A stretch of 7,124 nt of DNA from Oscillospiraceae bacterium. GTDB taxonomy: Bacteria > Bacillota > Clostridia > Oscillospirales > Acutalibacteraceae. Within the stretch, counting starts at the first letter, position 1. Each line of letters begins with the position of its first letter. Under the pieces are notes generated by a model, which was not told the origin of the DNA, did no database searches, and worked only from the letters and a program-made list of their open reading frames with translations. Below, piece by piece: positions 1 to 6,108 of the stretch. The position numbers were made by a program, and so were the translations under genes. The stretch is taken from the NCBI GenBank assembly GCA_031273775.1, contig JAISRF010000248.1, positions 1 through 7,124 on the forward strand, given 5' to 3'.

Positions 1-593
1 CTTGAGGGTTGCGGTTCACTTCCTTCCCCCACGGTTGCCGATTCGCCGGCGGAAGGAACCGCCGCGGCGGTGGCGGACTGGGCGCTTGCGGCGGTGGACG
101 CAACCGTATTTTGGGAAGAGGCGGCGGAAGTTTGAGCCGATGAACCGGCTTGACTTGCCGGAGCGCCTTGGATGGAAGAAGCGCCGGCGGAGGACTGTGT
201 CCGGCTGACTCCCTCGTACCGCAATTCGATTTTATCGCCGTCTGTGGGCGTGCAGCCTCCCAACCCCACACCCGGCTTTTTCCCGTTGATATAATACAGC
301 CATCCGCTTGCCCCGCCGTATTGTTTTTCGGTAAAGCCTCCGATGGCGCTGACGTAACCTGACGCCGTTTGGGTCACCGCAAGCCCGCTATAATCCACCA
401 GAATTTCCAGGGCGGTGGCGCTTTCCGGGACGTTTATATCAACCGGAGCCAGTAAATAGGCTTTATTCACGGTTTCATAAACCGAAAGAATGACGGTTTT
501 TGTTTCCGGCTGGGCTACTGTGCCAAAACTAAAAATTGCCAACATTAACAAAATTGCCAACAAAATAGAGCTTATTTTAGAGATTTTAGACAC
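1..593 (-). CDS. Secreted DUF4430-domain protein, C-terminus beyond the window (partial)
   Basis: The frame is open from a GTG at 593 to the window edge (197 codons). Residues 1-27 form a signal peptide: two lysines, a hydrophobic core (LLAILLMLAIF), and a likely signal peptidase I site at TVA|Q. There is no lipobox cysteine. Residues about 57-127 match the DUF4430/transcobalamin C-terminal-like fold, with the recognisable run SGWLYYINGKKPGVG and then GDKIELRY. From residue 130 the protein becomes a Ser/Ala/Thr-rich low-complexity linker, typical of a spacer between exported domains or before a wall anchor. The frame has no ATG; GTG 593 has GGATGG seven bases upstream, and TTG 608 is a weaker alternative. 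DUF4430 domains occur in exported proteins, some linked to cobalamin binding, but the ligand here is unknown. It follows a membrane protein gene by 92 nt. The coding reading is firm; function is not. Confidence 0.85.
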   Translation of the reverse strand, partial: MSKISKISSILLAILLMLAIFSFGTVAQPETKTVILSVYETVNKAYLLAPVDINVPESATALEILVDYSGLAVTQTASGYVSAIGGFTEKQYGGASGWLYYINGKKPGVGLGGCTPTDGDKIELRYEGVSRTQSSAGASSIQGAPASQAGSSAQTSAASSQNTVASTAASAQSATAAAVPSAGESATVGEGSEPQPS

Positions 594-685
594 TTTCCAT
601 CCATCCAAAACAGATAATGTATGTCGCTCGGTTGCCTACAGCACACAATCAGAAAATGATTACATGAATTCAAGCATTCCGCGCA

Positions 686-1228
686 TTACCTGAACAGTCT
701 TCTCACCGCGGGTGAAATCCGCTTTAAATACACCGGCGCAAGGCCGCGGGCGGCAAAATCGTACAGCAAAAATATCACGTTTCCAACTGCAAAAAGAATC
801 GGCGCGGTATACTGTCCCAGTTTTCCGTAATCCTCCGGCTTAATGCCGAAGACAAAGCTCAAAAACGCGTATGCGGCAATCACCGCCGTGTTAAACAGCA
901 GAACTTTTACCGACCAACGAAACCATTTTCGAGAAAAAATCCTCCCTCGGTTCCGTTCCAAAAGCAACGTCACAATCGGGTAATAACCAAAGAACGCAAT
1001 AAACATAACCGCGCCCTCTACCCCGGCAAAAAAAAATGACAGGAGCGATACGGAAAAATAGCACAAAAACGCCCACTTTCCTCCGATTTCCAGCGCAACA
1101 ACGCCTATCACGAGACCCGCCAACGCAGGTGACGTGTACACCGTCAGGCCGGCACGGGAGGTTAAAAGAAGCGCCGCCGCAAACGCTGAAAGCACCCCAC
1201 ACAACGCCGTTTTTCTACTGTTTGACAT
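686..1228 (-). CDS. Conserved six-helix membrane protein, possibly ECF S-component-like
   Basis: This 180-residue protein is strongly hydrophobic, with about six membrane segments near residues 8-24, 33-48, 52-68, 73-90, 107-128 and 140-158, and a basic C-terminal tail (KRISPAVRRLFR). The motifs FFGYYPI and AVGNVIFLLYD resemble a conserved but uncharacterised clostridial membrane family that I recognise only loosely. Size and topology would suit the substrate-binding S component of an energy-coupling factor transporter. No ATPase or T component is visible nearby. The ATG at 1228 is chosen because AAAAAGG lies ten bases upstream; a TTG at 1237 would have almost no spacing to it. The next gene encodes a secreted DUF4430 protein, so the pair may handle one ligand. 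It has its own candidate promoter at 1275-1300. The gene is secure; the transporter role is inference. Confidence 0.8.
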   Translation of the reverse strand: MSNSRKTALCGVLSAFAAALLLTSRAGLTVYTSPALAGLVIGVVALEIGGKWAFLCYFSVSLLSFFFAGVEGAVMFIAFFGYYPIVTLLLERNRGRIFSRKWFRWSVKVLLFNTAVIAAYAFLSFVFGIKPEDYGKLGQYTAPILFAVGNVIFLLYDFAARGLAPVYLKRISPAVRRLFR

Positions 1229-1262
1229 TGAATTCAAACCTTTTTCATTTTTTGAATTTCAA
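1228..1262. repeat. Two TTGAA/TTCAA palindromes in the membrane-protein leader
   Basis: TTGAATTCAA at 1228-1237 is a perfect 10-bp palindrome touching the ATG, and TTGAATTTCAA at 1252-1262 is the same palindrome with one extra central base. Their centres are about 24.5 bp apart. A near copy (ATGAATTCAA) lies at 664-673 in front of the DUF4430 gene. They could be operator sites, but the region is AT-rich and chance is possible. Confidence 0.35.
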
Positions 1263-1274
1263 CCGCATGAATCA

Positions 1275-1300
1275 ATTTTAACATTTTTCAATCAAGTCAA
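1275..1300 (-). promoter_or_regulatory. Candidate promoter of the membrane-protein gene (extended -10)
   Basis: On the minus strand TGTTAAAAT gives an extended -10: TAAAAT at 1280-1275 preceded by TG-N at 1283-1281. A TTGACT sits at 1300-1295, but the spacer is only 14 nt, so the extended -10 may carry most of the recognition. A transcript would start near 1268, leaving a leader of about 40 nt. It lies in the 169-nt gap after glmM, which holds no gene. Confidence 0.45.
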
Positions 1301-1397
1301 TGGCGTTTTTGCGTCAGTAAGTACAATGCTTCGCGCTAATACTGTGATTTTAAGGCTCTTTTGCCCAAAGCCACTGCAATCACCTTGATTCTGCCAA

Positions 1398-2744
1398 TCA
1401 GCATTTTCTGCGAAATTCTTTTGCGATTTGCTGAGCCAGGGTTTCTATCTGCGGTAACTCTTTGCCCTCAATCATAATCCGGATTAACGGCTCGGTACCG
1501 GATGCGCGAACCAGCACACGCCCCTCTTCGCCAAGCTGACTTTTGGCGCTTGCTATGGCCGCGGCAATCGCTTCATCGGATTCCCAGCCGACCCGAATTT
1601 CATCGCTGACCTTTATATTGACCAGCGTCTGAGGGTAAGTTTCCATCACCCTGCCGAGTTCAGAAAGCGGCCGGCCGGCGCGCTTGGCGGCAGCCAGCAA
1701 CATGGCACCCGTCAGCTGTCCGTCGCCGGTTTTGGCGTAATCTAAAAATATAACGTGCCCCGACTGCTCTCCGCCTACGGTGTACCCCTTTTGAAGCATT
1801 TCCTCCAGCACGTAGCGGTCGCCGACCTTGGTGGCGGCGGTGGAAATACCGTTTTCGGACGCAAATTTGAAAAAGCCTAAATTGCTCATAACGGTGACCA
1901 CAGCGGCACTACCGTTCAATTTTCCACGCCGCTTCAAATCCATCGCGCAAACGGCAATAATTTTATCGCCGTCCAAAATATCTCCGTTTTCATCCACGGC
2001 AAGGCACCGGTCAGCATCCCCATCGAAAGCCAGCCCACCGTAAAGCTTATGTTCTTTTACAAACTCTACCAAATTTTCCATGTGGGTGGAACCGCACCGG
2101 TCATTGATATTCGCGCCGTCCGGACGGGCGGAAAGCATAAAGCACTCCGCGCCCATGGAAGAAAAAAGACTGTGGGCGGTTTTGGCGGCGGAACCGTTGG
2201 CACAATCCAGCGCAATCCGCAGGTCGTCCAGCGGTTCGTCAATGCACAGGCGAATATGTTCGGTGTAATCAACCGTGGCGGTGTCCTCGTGAATTACGCG
2301 ACCCAAGTCCGCGCCGATTGGCTGTGGCACCCCCTCAATTCCGTTTTTGACCAGGGCTTCAATTTCGTCCTCCAGAGTGTCCGGCAATTTGAAACCGTCG
2401 CGGTCAAAGAGCTTAATTCCGTTCCATTCGCAGGGGTTGTGGGAAGCGGAAATCATAATCCCGGCGTCAAAGCCGTATTTGCCGATTAAGTAGGAAACCG
2501 CCGGGGTGGGAATAACGCCTGCCAGGTGAGAGTCCGCGCCCACAGAGGCAATGCCGGCAATCAGCGCGGCCTCCAACATGTCTGAGGACGCGCGGGTGTC
2601 CTTACCGATGAGAATTCGCGAACGGCGCTGGGTACGCTCGGTTAATATGACCGCCGCCGCCCTGCCGATCTGCATGGCCAGTTCGCAGGTGAGTTCTGTA
2701 TTCGCGATACCGCGCGCGCCGTCCGTGCCGAAAAGCCTTGACAA
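1398..2744 (-). CDS. glmM: Phosphoglucosamine mutase GlmM
   Basis: GlmM interconverts glucosamine-6-phosphate and glucosamine-1-phosphate in the cytoplasm, the step before GlmU in UDP-GlcNAc synthesis for peptidoglycan. The 448 residues are full length for the family and show all four phosphohexomutase signatures: N-terminal RLFGTDGARG; the phosphoserine loop ISASHNP (98-104, catalytic Ser101); the metal loop DGDADR (241-246); the sugar-binding GGEQSGH (324-330); and the phosphate-binding RASGTEP (413-419). The start is TTG at 2744: no ATG or GTG fits the conserved N-terminus, and a perfect GGAGG lies eight bases upstream. It has its own consensus promoter and no close downstream partner, so it is probably monocistronic. 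The CSEWNG-like stretch reads CEWNG, consistent with GlmM rather than phosphomannomutase. The call is essentially certain. Confidence 0.98.
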   Translation of the reverse strand: MSRLFGTDGARGIANTELTCELAMQIGRAAAVILTERTQRRSRILIGKDTRASSDMLEAALIAGIASVGADSHLAGVIPTPAVSYLIGKYGFDAGIMISASHNPCEWNGIKLFDRDGFKLPDTLEDEIEALVKNGIEGVPQPIGADLGRVIHEDTATVDYTEHIRLCIDEPLDDLRIALDCANGSAAKTAHSLFSSMGAECFMLSARPDGANINDRCGSTHMENLVEFVKEHKLYGGLAFDGDADRCLAVDENGDILDGDKIIAVCAMDLKRRGKLNGSAAVVTVMSNLGFFKFASENGISTAATKVGDRYVLEEMLQKGYTVGGEQSGHVIFLDYAKTGDGQLTGAMLLAAAKRAGRPLSELGRVMETYPQTLVNIKVSDEIRVGWESDEAIAAAIASAKSQLGEEGRVLVRASGTEPLIRIMIEGKELPQIETLAQQIAKEFRRKC

Positions 2745-2752
2745 TATGAAAA

Positions 2753-2757
2753 CCTCC
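2753..2757 (-). promoter_or_regulatory. Ribosome binding site fixing the TTG start of glmM
   Basis: GGAGG on the minus strand with an eight-base spacer to TTG at 2744. It decides the non-ATG start, since no other start codon lies at a workable distance. Confidence 0.85.
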
Positions 2758-2761
2758 GGTT

Positions 2762-2818
2762 TTGCAATAAGTGTAGTTTATTATATGCTATATTAGAGTG
2801 TTTGTCAAATTATTGCAA
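2762..2818. repeat. 9-bp inverted repeat framing the glmM promoter
   Basis: TTGCAATAA at 2762-2770 is the exact reverse complement of TTATTGCAA at 2810-2818. The arms lie 48 bp apart centre to centre, one just upstream of the -35 box and the other just after the expected start of transcription. Each contains the palindromic core TTGCAA. A paired operator is possible but unproven. Confidence 0.45.
2780..2808 (-). promoter_or_regulatory. Consensus sigma-A promoter of glmM
   Basis: The minus strand carries TTGACA (2808-2803), a 17-nt spacer, and TATAAT (2785-2780), a perfect match to the housekeeping consensus. Transcription would begin near 2773, giving a leader of roughly 28 nt that contains the GGAGG site. 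The sequence upstream of the -35 is AT-rich. Such a promoter predicts strong transcription unless repressed. Confidence 0.92.
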
Positions 2819-2827
2819 GTTTTTAGA

Positions 2828-2967
2828 TTATTTGCCCGTTGTCACACCGGCTACAGCGGGCAGACTGAAATACAGCCCGGACAAAAAGGCTACCGGGAAA
2901 TAGGCCACAAAAGGCAGTGCCACCACCACCCGACAAATGTGCTGCAACACCGGGGATGGCGCGCCGT
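2828..2967 (-). pseudogene. Remnant of an ABC permease C-terminus
   Basis: In the minus frame ending with TAA at 2830-2828, about 45 codons run from the end of the ATPase relic. They include a hydrophobic stretch (VVALPFVAYFPVAFLSGLYF) with the character of a membrane helix, followed by a short tail ending TTGK. No start codon with a ribosome binding site precedes it, and the frame is unlike that of the ATPase piece directly upstream. I infer that it is the last helix of the permease that normally follows this type of ATPase, left after a deletion removed the rest. The assignment to a permease rests on hydrophobicity and position only; it could be random open frame. Confidence 0.5.
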
Positions 2968-3313
2968 GCCCTGCCGTGTGAATTGCACAATATCCAGCCC
3001 TGTGAACAGTTTTTCCGCGAATTCATCGCCAAAGCCAATCTGCACTTTGAAGATGGCGGTTTTCAGGTCGCCCACATCGCTTTGGAACATCGGAAAAGTT
3101 CGGGAAAATATCGCCGTAAAACCTCGCCATGGCTTTCAGGCTCGCGCCGGAGTTGGGACGGTACACCCCGGTAATCAGGCGCAAAAGCGTACTTTTTCCT
3201 GCGCCGTTCGCACCCACCATACCGTAAACGCACCCCTCGGGCACACAGCAGGAAAGGTTTTCAAGTGCGGTTTTATCCCCGAACCATTTGGTTACATTAG
3301 CACATTGAATCAC
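2968..3313 (-). pseudogene. Decayed ABC transporter ATP-binding protein (YtrB-like)
   Basis: From a GTG at 3313 the frame reads an ordinary ABC ATPase start (IQCANVTKWFGDKTALENL), an intact Walker A GANGAGKST at residues 34-42, and LLRLITGVYRPNSG. It then jumps directly to ASLKAMARFYGDIFPNFSD, a segment normally some 30-35 residues further on. After about 3088 the match continues in another frame as DLKTAIFKVQIGFGDEF...GLDIVQFTRQG, which resembles the C-terminal part of clostridial YtrB-like ATPases. The Q-loop, signature motif, Walker B and H-loop are all missing. The open frame itself stops at 3023 after 96 residues of which the last 21 are frameshifted. It cannot be an active ATPase. It lies 46 nt after ruvB with no visible ribosome binding site. 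Family assignment is from recall of conserved segments, so YtrB-like is likely, not proven. Confidence 0.85.
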
Positions 3314-3359
3314 GTTTAATACACTTATTTATTGGATAATAGGAACAAAAATTTAGAGG

Positions 3360-4409
3360 TCAGATAAATGAGGTTTGATTTTGTTCGGTGAGTAATTGCG
3401 TGGCCGGCGGGGTAAGCCCCAAGTGCCGGTAGGCCGCCGGGGTTGCGCAGCGCCCGCGCCCGGTGCGGTTGAGAAACCCGATTTGCATTAAATAGGGTTC
3501 GTATACATCCTCTATGGTGACGCTTTCCTCATTGACCGCCGCAGCCAGTGTGTCCAGCCCCACGGGGCCGCCGCCGTAGTTGCCGATGATGGCCGACAGC
3601 ATACGCCGATCAAAATCGTCAAGGCCAAGCTCGTCAATCTCAAAGCGGCGAAGGGCGGTTCGGGCGACCTCCTCGGTAATTACGCCGCTGTGCAGCACCT
3701 GCGCCACGTCGCGCACGCGCTTTAGCAGCCGGTTAGCGATTCGCGGAGTGCCGCGGGAACGGCCGGCAATTTCCAGCGCGCCGTTTTCCTCAATGGGGAT
3801 TTGCAAAATCCCGGCGGAACGCACCACAATCCGCGCCAATTCAGGCGGGGTGTATAGCTCCAGGCGGAGCATAACGCCGAACCGGTCTCGGAGCGGCGCG
3901 GTCAACTGGCCGGAACGGGTGGTCGCGCCCACCAGGGTGAAGCGCGGCAAATCCACGCGGATGGAACGGGCGGCGGGACCTTTGCCGATGATGATGTCAA
4001 GCGCGTAATCCTCCATGGCGGGGTACAGAATCTCCTCCACGCTTTTTTGCAGGCGGTGAATTTCATCAATAAACAACACGTCGCCGGGAGAAAGATTGGT
4101 GAGCAGCGCTGCCAAATCCCCCTGCTTTTCAATGGCCGGACCGGATGTTACGCGGATATTAACACCCATTTCGTTCGCGATGATGTTGGCAAGGGTGGTT
4201 TTGCCTAATCCCGGCGGCCCATACAGCAAAACGTGGTCAAGCGATTCTTTGCGAATCCGCGCCGCCTCAATATATATCGATAAATTATCTTTGGCTTTTT
4301 CCTGCCCGATATATTCGGTGAGTTGCCGGGGACGCAGGCCGGTTTCGGCGGCGTCCTCTTCCGGCAGGATTTCCGGGGCGACCAGCCGGTTTTCAAAATC
4401 GTAATCCAT
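3360..4409 (-). CDS. ruvB: Holliday junction branch migration helicase subunit RuvB
   Basis: RuvB is the hexameric AAA+ motor that pumps DNA through the RuvA-bound Holliday junction. The 349 residues are standard length. Seen in order: Walker A GPPGLGKT (64-71), Walker B FIDEIH (113-118), sensor 1 GATTR (161-165), the arginine finger Arg174 in APLRDRFG, sensor 2 Arg223 in RGTPRIANR, and a C-terminal winged-helix domain (about 265-335) with GFLNRTGRGR and the conserved YRHLGL. The ATG at 4409 has AGGAG six bases upstream and lies 17 nt after the ruvA stop, so the two are surely cotranscribed. It is the last intact gene of the operon; the downstream ABC relic begins 46 nt later. No key residue is missing. 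Confidence 0.98.
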   Translation of the reverse strand: MDYDFENRLVAPEILPEEDAAETGLRPRQLTEYIGQEKAKDNLSIYIEAARIRKESLDHVLLYGPPGLGKTTLANIIANEMGVNIRVTSGPAIEKQGDLAALLTNLSPGDVLFIDEIHRLQKSVEEILYPAMEDYALDIIIGKGPAARSIRVDLPRFTLVGATTRSGQLTAPLRDRFGVMLRLELYTPPELARIVVRSAGILQIPIEENGALEIAGRSRGTPRIANRLLKRVRDVAQVLHSGVITEEVARTALRRFEIDELGLDDFDRRMLSAIIGNYGGGPVGLDTLAAAVNEESVTIEDVYEPYLMQIGFLNRTGRGRCATPAAYRHLGLTPPATQLLTEQNQTSFI

Positions 4410-4426
4410 TTGTGGCTCCTAATCTG

Positions 4427-5029
4427 TTACCTGTTCGTTGTCATCTGCTTGAGCGCCTCTTTGATGAGCGTTTCAACCGGCAGTGCGGAATCCAGCCTGC
4501 CCAGCGCGAGAGCCGCTTCGCTGGCGGAATAACCCAGAACGACCAGCGCTTCCATCGCTATGGCGGCGTTTGTGGAAGCGGAAACCATTCCCACCGCCTG
4601 TACCGCAGCGTTTTCCCCCGCGCCGGACACGCCAAGCTTATCTTTTAGCTCAAGCACCAGCCGCTGCGCGAGCTTTCCGCCCACGCCGTTCGCCCTTTGC
4701 AGTGTTTTATGATCTCCGGCGGCGATGCACAGCGCAAACTGTTCCGGTGAAAAATCCGAAAGGATGGAGAGCGCGACCTTAGCCCCCACCCCGCTGACAG
4801 CGGTAAGCATTTTAAACGCGTCCAGCTCGGATTTTTCGAAAAAGCCGAACAAATCCAGCGCATCCTCGCGCACCTGTAAATGGGTGAACAGCGTGACGGG
4901 GCTGCCCATTTGCGGGAGTTTGGCGCGGGTATTGGCGGAAACGTGGCACAAAAAACCCACGCCGCCGCATTCCACCACCGCGGTGTTTAAGTCCGAATGA
5001 ATGAGTTTTCCGGTAAGTGAATAGAACAT
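4427..5029 (-). CDS. ruvA: Holliday junction DNA-binding subunit RuvA
   Basis: RuvA forms tetramers that hold the four-way junction flat and load RuvB. The 200 residues match the family. Residues 1-63 form the OB-fold domain (MFYSLTGKLI start), including the acidic pin Glu55-Asp56 in QVREDALDLFGF that separates strands. Two helix-hairpin-helix motifs follow: LTAVSGVGAKVALSIL (75-90) and ANGVGGKLAQRLVLELK (113-129). After a flexible Ala/Ser/Gly-rich linker (about 134-155), the C-terminal three-helix domain (156-198) supplies the RuvB contact, with VLGYSASEA recognisable. The second hairpin has GVGGK in place of the common GVGPK, a mild change. AGAAGG lies five bases before the ATG at 5029. The gene sits 34 nt after ruvC and 17 nt before ruvB. 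Confidence 0.98.
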   Translation of the reverse strand: MFYSLTGKLIHSDLNTAVVECGGVGFLCHVSANTRAKLPQMGSPVTLFTHLQVREDALDLFGFFEKSELDAFKMLTAVSGVGAKVALSILSDFSPEQFALCIAAGDHKTLQRANGVGGKLAQRLVLELKDKLGVSGAGENAAVQAVGMVSASTNAAIAMEALVVLGYSASEAALALGRLDSALPVETLIKEALKQMTTNR

Positions 5030-5063
5030 ATTTACCTTCTTAATTTTTTCTGATATCTGTCAT

Positions 5064-5543
5064 CTAAAATCCGCGCACGGAGTGCGCATGGCACACCCCT
5101 ACGGCCAGCGCGTCGGCGGCATCGTCGGGGCGTGGGATTTTCTCCAAATTTAAAATCAGTCGGGTCATTTCCATAACTTGGCGTTTTTCCGCCTGCCCGT
5201 AACCCGTAATTGCCATTTTTACCTGAAGCGGCGTATATTCGCCAATAAGCGAAATCCCGTTTTTGCGGGCGGCAAGCAATACCACGCCGCGAGCCTCGGC
5301 GACCTCAATTGCCGTGGTGGCATTGGTATTGAAAAATAGCTTTTCAATGCCCATGGTATCCGGCCGGTATTTGCCGGTCAACGCCGTCACGCTGTCATAT
5401 ATTTCAACAAGCCTGTCGGGAAAAGGCATTCCCGCCGGGGTGGTCACCGCGCCGTAATCCAATACCGTAAAACGGCTGTTTATGTACTTTAACACCCCAT
5501 AACCCACAATGGCATATCCGGGGTCGATGCCAAGAATAATCAT
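5064..5543 (-). CDS. ruvC: Crossover junction endodeoxyribonuclease RuvC
   Basis: RuvC is the dimeric RNase H-fold nuclease that cuts Holliday junctions symmetrically after RuvAB migration. The 159 residues show the catalytic acids: Asp7 in LGIDPG, Glu67 in GIEKLFF, and Asp141 and Asp144 in PDDAADALAVG, with the conserved Phe70/Phe71 region after Glu67 and the helix AIEVAEARGV. Length is normal, with a short C-terminus (HAHSVRGF). The ATG at 5543 has GGAG six bases upstream. The rrf2 gene ends 37 nt before it and ruvA begins 34 nt after its stop. No LexA-type box is visible in front of it, so SOS control is not supported here. Presence of ruvC beside ruvAB fits Clostridia better than Bacilli, which commonly use RecU. 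Confidence 0.98.
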   Translation of the reverse strand: MIILGIDPGYAIVGYGVLKYINSRFTVLDYGAVTTPAGMPFPDRLVEIYDSVTALTGKYRPDTMGIEKLFFNTNATTAIEVAEARGVVLLAARKNGISLIGEYTPLQVKMAITGYGQAEKRQVMEMTRLILNLEKIPRPDDAADALAVGVCHAHSVRGF

Positions 5544-5580
5544 TGGACACTCCGTTCACACACAATATTAAGGGCGGGTT

Positions 5581-6030
5581 CTATGCGATTATTTGCCCGT
5601 CCGTTTCCAGTTCCGCCCGCAGCTTAATCCTTACGTCCGCCGGGAGTCCGAAATCACGCTGTGAAAATTTTAGGGCGATTGCCGATTCCACATCGTCAAA
5701 AAAGCCCCGGAACGCGCAGGGCGCGCCGCCCTTTTTCCAATCGCAAACGTATTCCCCGCGGCACCGCCCCACTGCCAGCGGACCGTTTACCGCTTCGAAC
5801 ACCTCCAAAAAAGTAAGCTCACCCGGCGGTTTGGACAACTCATAACCGCCTCTCGCGCCCTTATAAGAGGTGACCAGACCACGGGAGGAAAGTTTTCGTA
5901 ATATTTTCAGCGCAAAACGCGGCGATACCCCGGCAAATGACGCAAGGCTGTCCGCGTTCACCCGCGCGTCAAAAAGCGAAAGGATATGGCACAACCGGAT
6001 GGCATAATCGGTTTCCAAGTTTAACAGCAC
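5581..6030 (-). CDS. Rrf2-family transcriptional regulator with three cysteines
   Basis: The 149 residues have Rrf2 architecture: start LLNLETDYAIRLCHIL, a winged helix-turn-helix at about 25-52 (ADSLASFAGVSPRFALKIL), the wing YKGARGGYELSK (57-67), and a C-terminal dimerisation helix. Cysteines 90, 96 and 105 lie where IscR and NsrR carry their iron-sulfur ligands; spacing is C-X5-C-X8-C. Members with these cysteines often sense Fe-S status, NO or redox state, so this one may hold a cluster, but spacing differs from IscR (C-X5-C-X5-C). The start is GTG at 6030, chosen because GGGGAG lies seven bases upstream and the protein start aligns with the family. It precedes ruvC by 37 nt, so it probably shares the transcript and may autoregulate. 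Its targets are unknown; no isc or suf genes are visible. Confidence 0.93.
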   Translation of the reverse strand: MLLNLETDYAIRLCHILSLFDARVNADSLASFAGVSPRFALKILRKLSSRGLVTSYKGARGGYELSKPPGELTFLEVFEAVNGPLAVGRCRGEYVCDWKKGGAPCAFRGFFDDVESAIALKFSQRDFGLPADVRIKLRAELETDGQIIA

Positions 6031-6037
6031 GTTAACG

Positions 6038-6043
6038 CTCCCC
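6038..6043 (-). promoter_or_regulatory. Ribosome binding site fixing the GTG start of the rrf2 gene
   Basis: GGGGAG on the minus strand, seven bases before GTG 6030, preceded by seven consecutive A residues (6050-6044). It supports the GTG start. Confidence 0.8.
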
Positions 6044-6050
6044 TTTTTTT

Positions 6051-6094
6051 AATTGAGAATTGAGAGAGGAGAAGTTAGGGAATTAAGAATTGAG
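6051..6094. repeat. AATTGAG heptamer repeats between sigma gene and rrf2
   Basis: On the plus strand AATTGAG occurs in tandem at 6051-6057 and 6058-6064, then AATTAAG and AATTGAG in tandem at 6081-6087 and 6088-6094, separated by a 16-nt purine-rich segment. This fills much of the 78-nt gap. A GGAGAA/TTCTCC inverted pair (6068-6073 and 6100-6105) overlaps it, but no T-tract follows on the transcribed strand, so it does not look like a terminator. Confidence 0.6.
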
Positions 6095-6108
6095 ATAAGT
6101 TCTCCATT

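Noticed and set aside
2..362. Plus-strand frames near the left edge
   Set aside because: They are Arg/Pro-rich shadows of the Ser/Ala linker of the minus-strand DUF4430 gene, which has a signal peptide and domain motif.
594..685. Cobalamin riboswitch before the DUF4430 gene
   Set aside because: At 92 nt the gap is too short and lacks the B12-box GCCACTG, so no riboswitch is called.
1310..1397. Terminator after glmM
   Set aside because: Short hairpins (TGATT/AATCA and GGCTTT/AGAGCC) occur on the transcribed strand, but neither is followed by a T-tract.
2049..2489. Open plus-strand frame of 146 codons
   Set aside because: It lies wholly inside glmM on the opposite strand, which is certain from its motifs; the plus-strand product has no recognisable features.
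2798..3319. Open plus-strand frame of 173 codons opposite the ABC relic
   Set aside because: The minus strand gives recognisable ABC ATPase blocks, whereas this frame shows no domain and no ribosome binding site; it also runs across the glmM promoter.
5544..5580. Possible LexA/SOS box before ruvC
   Set aside because: GAACGGAGTGTCC lacks the GAAC-N4-GTTC symmetry of the Firmicutes LexA site, so SOS control is not supported.
6031..6108. Promoter of rrf2 in the gap after the sigma gene
   Set aside because: No -35/-10 pair with acceptable spacing could be found on the minus strand; readthrough from the sigma gene is equally possible.
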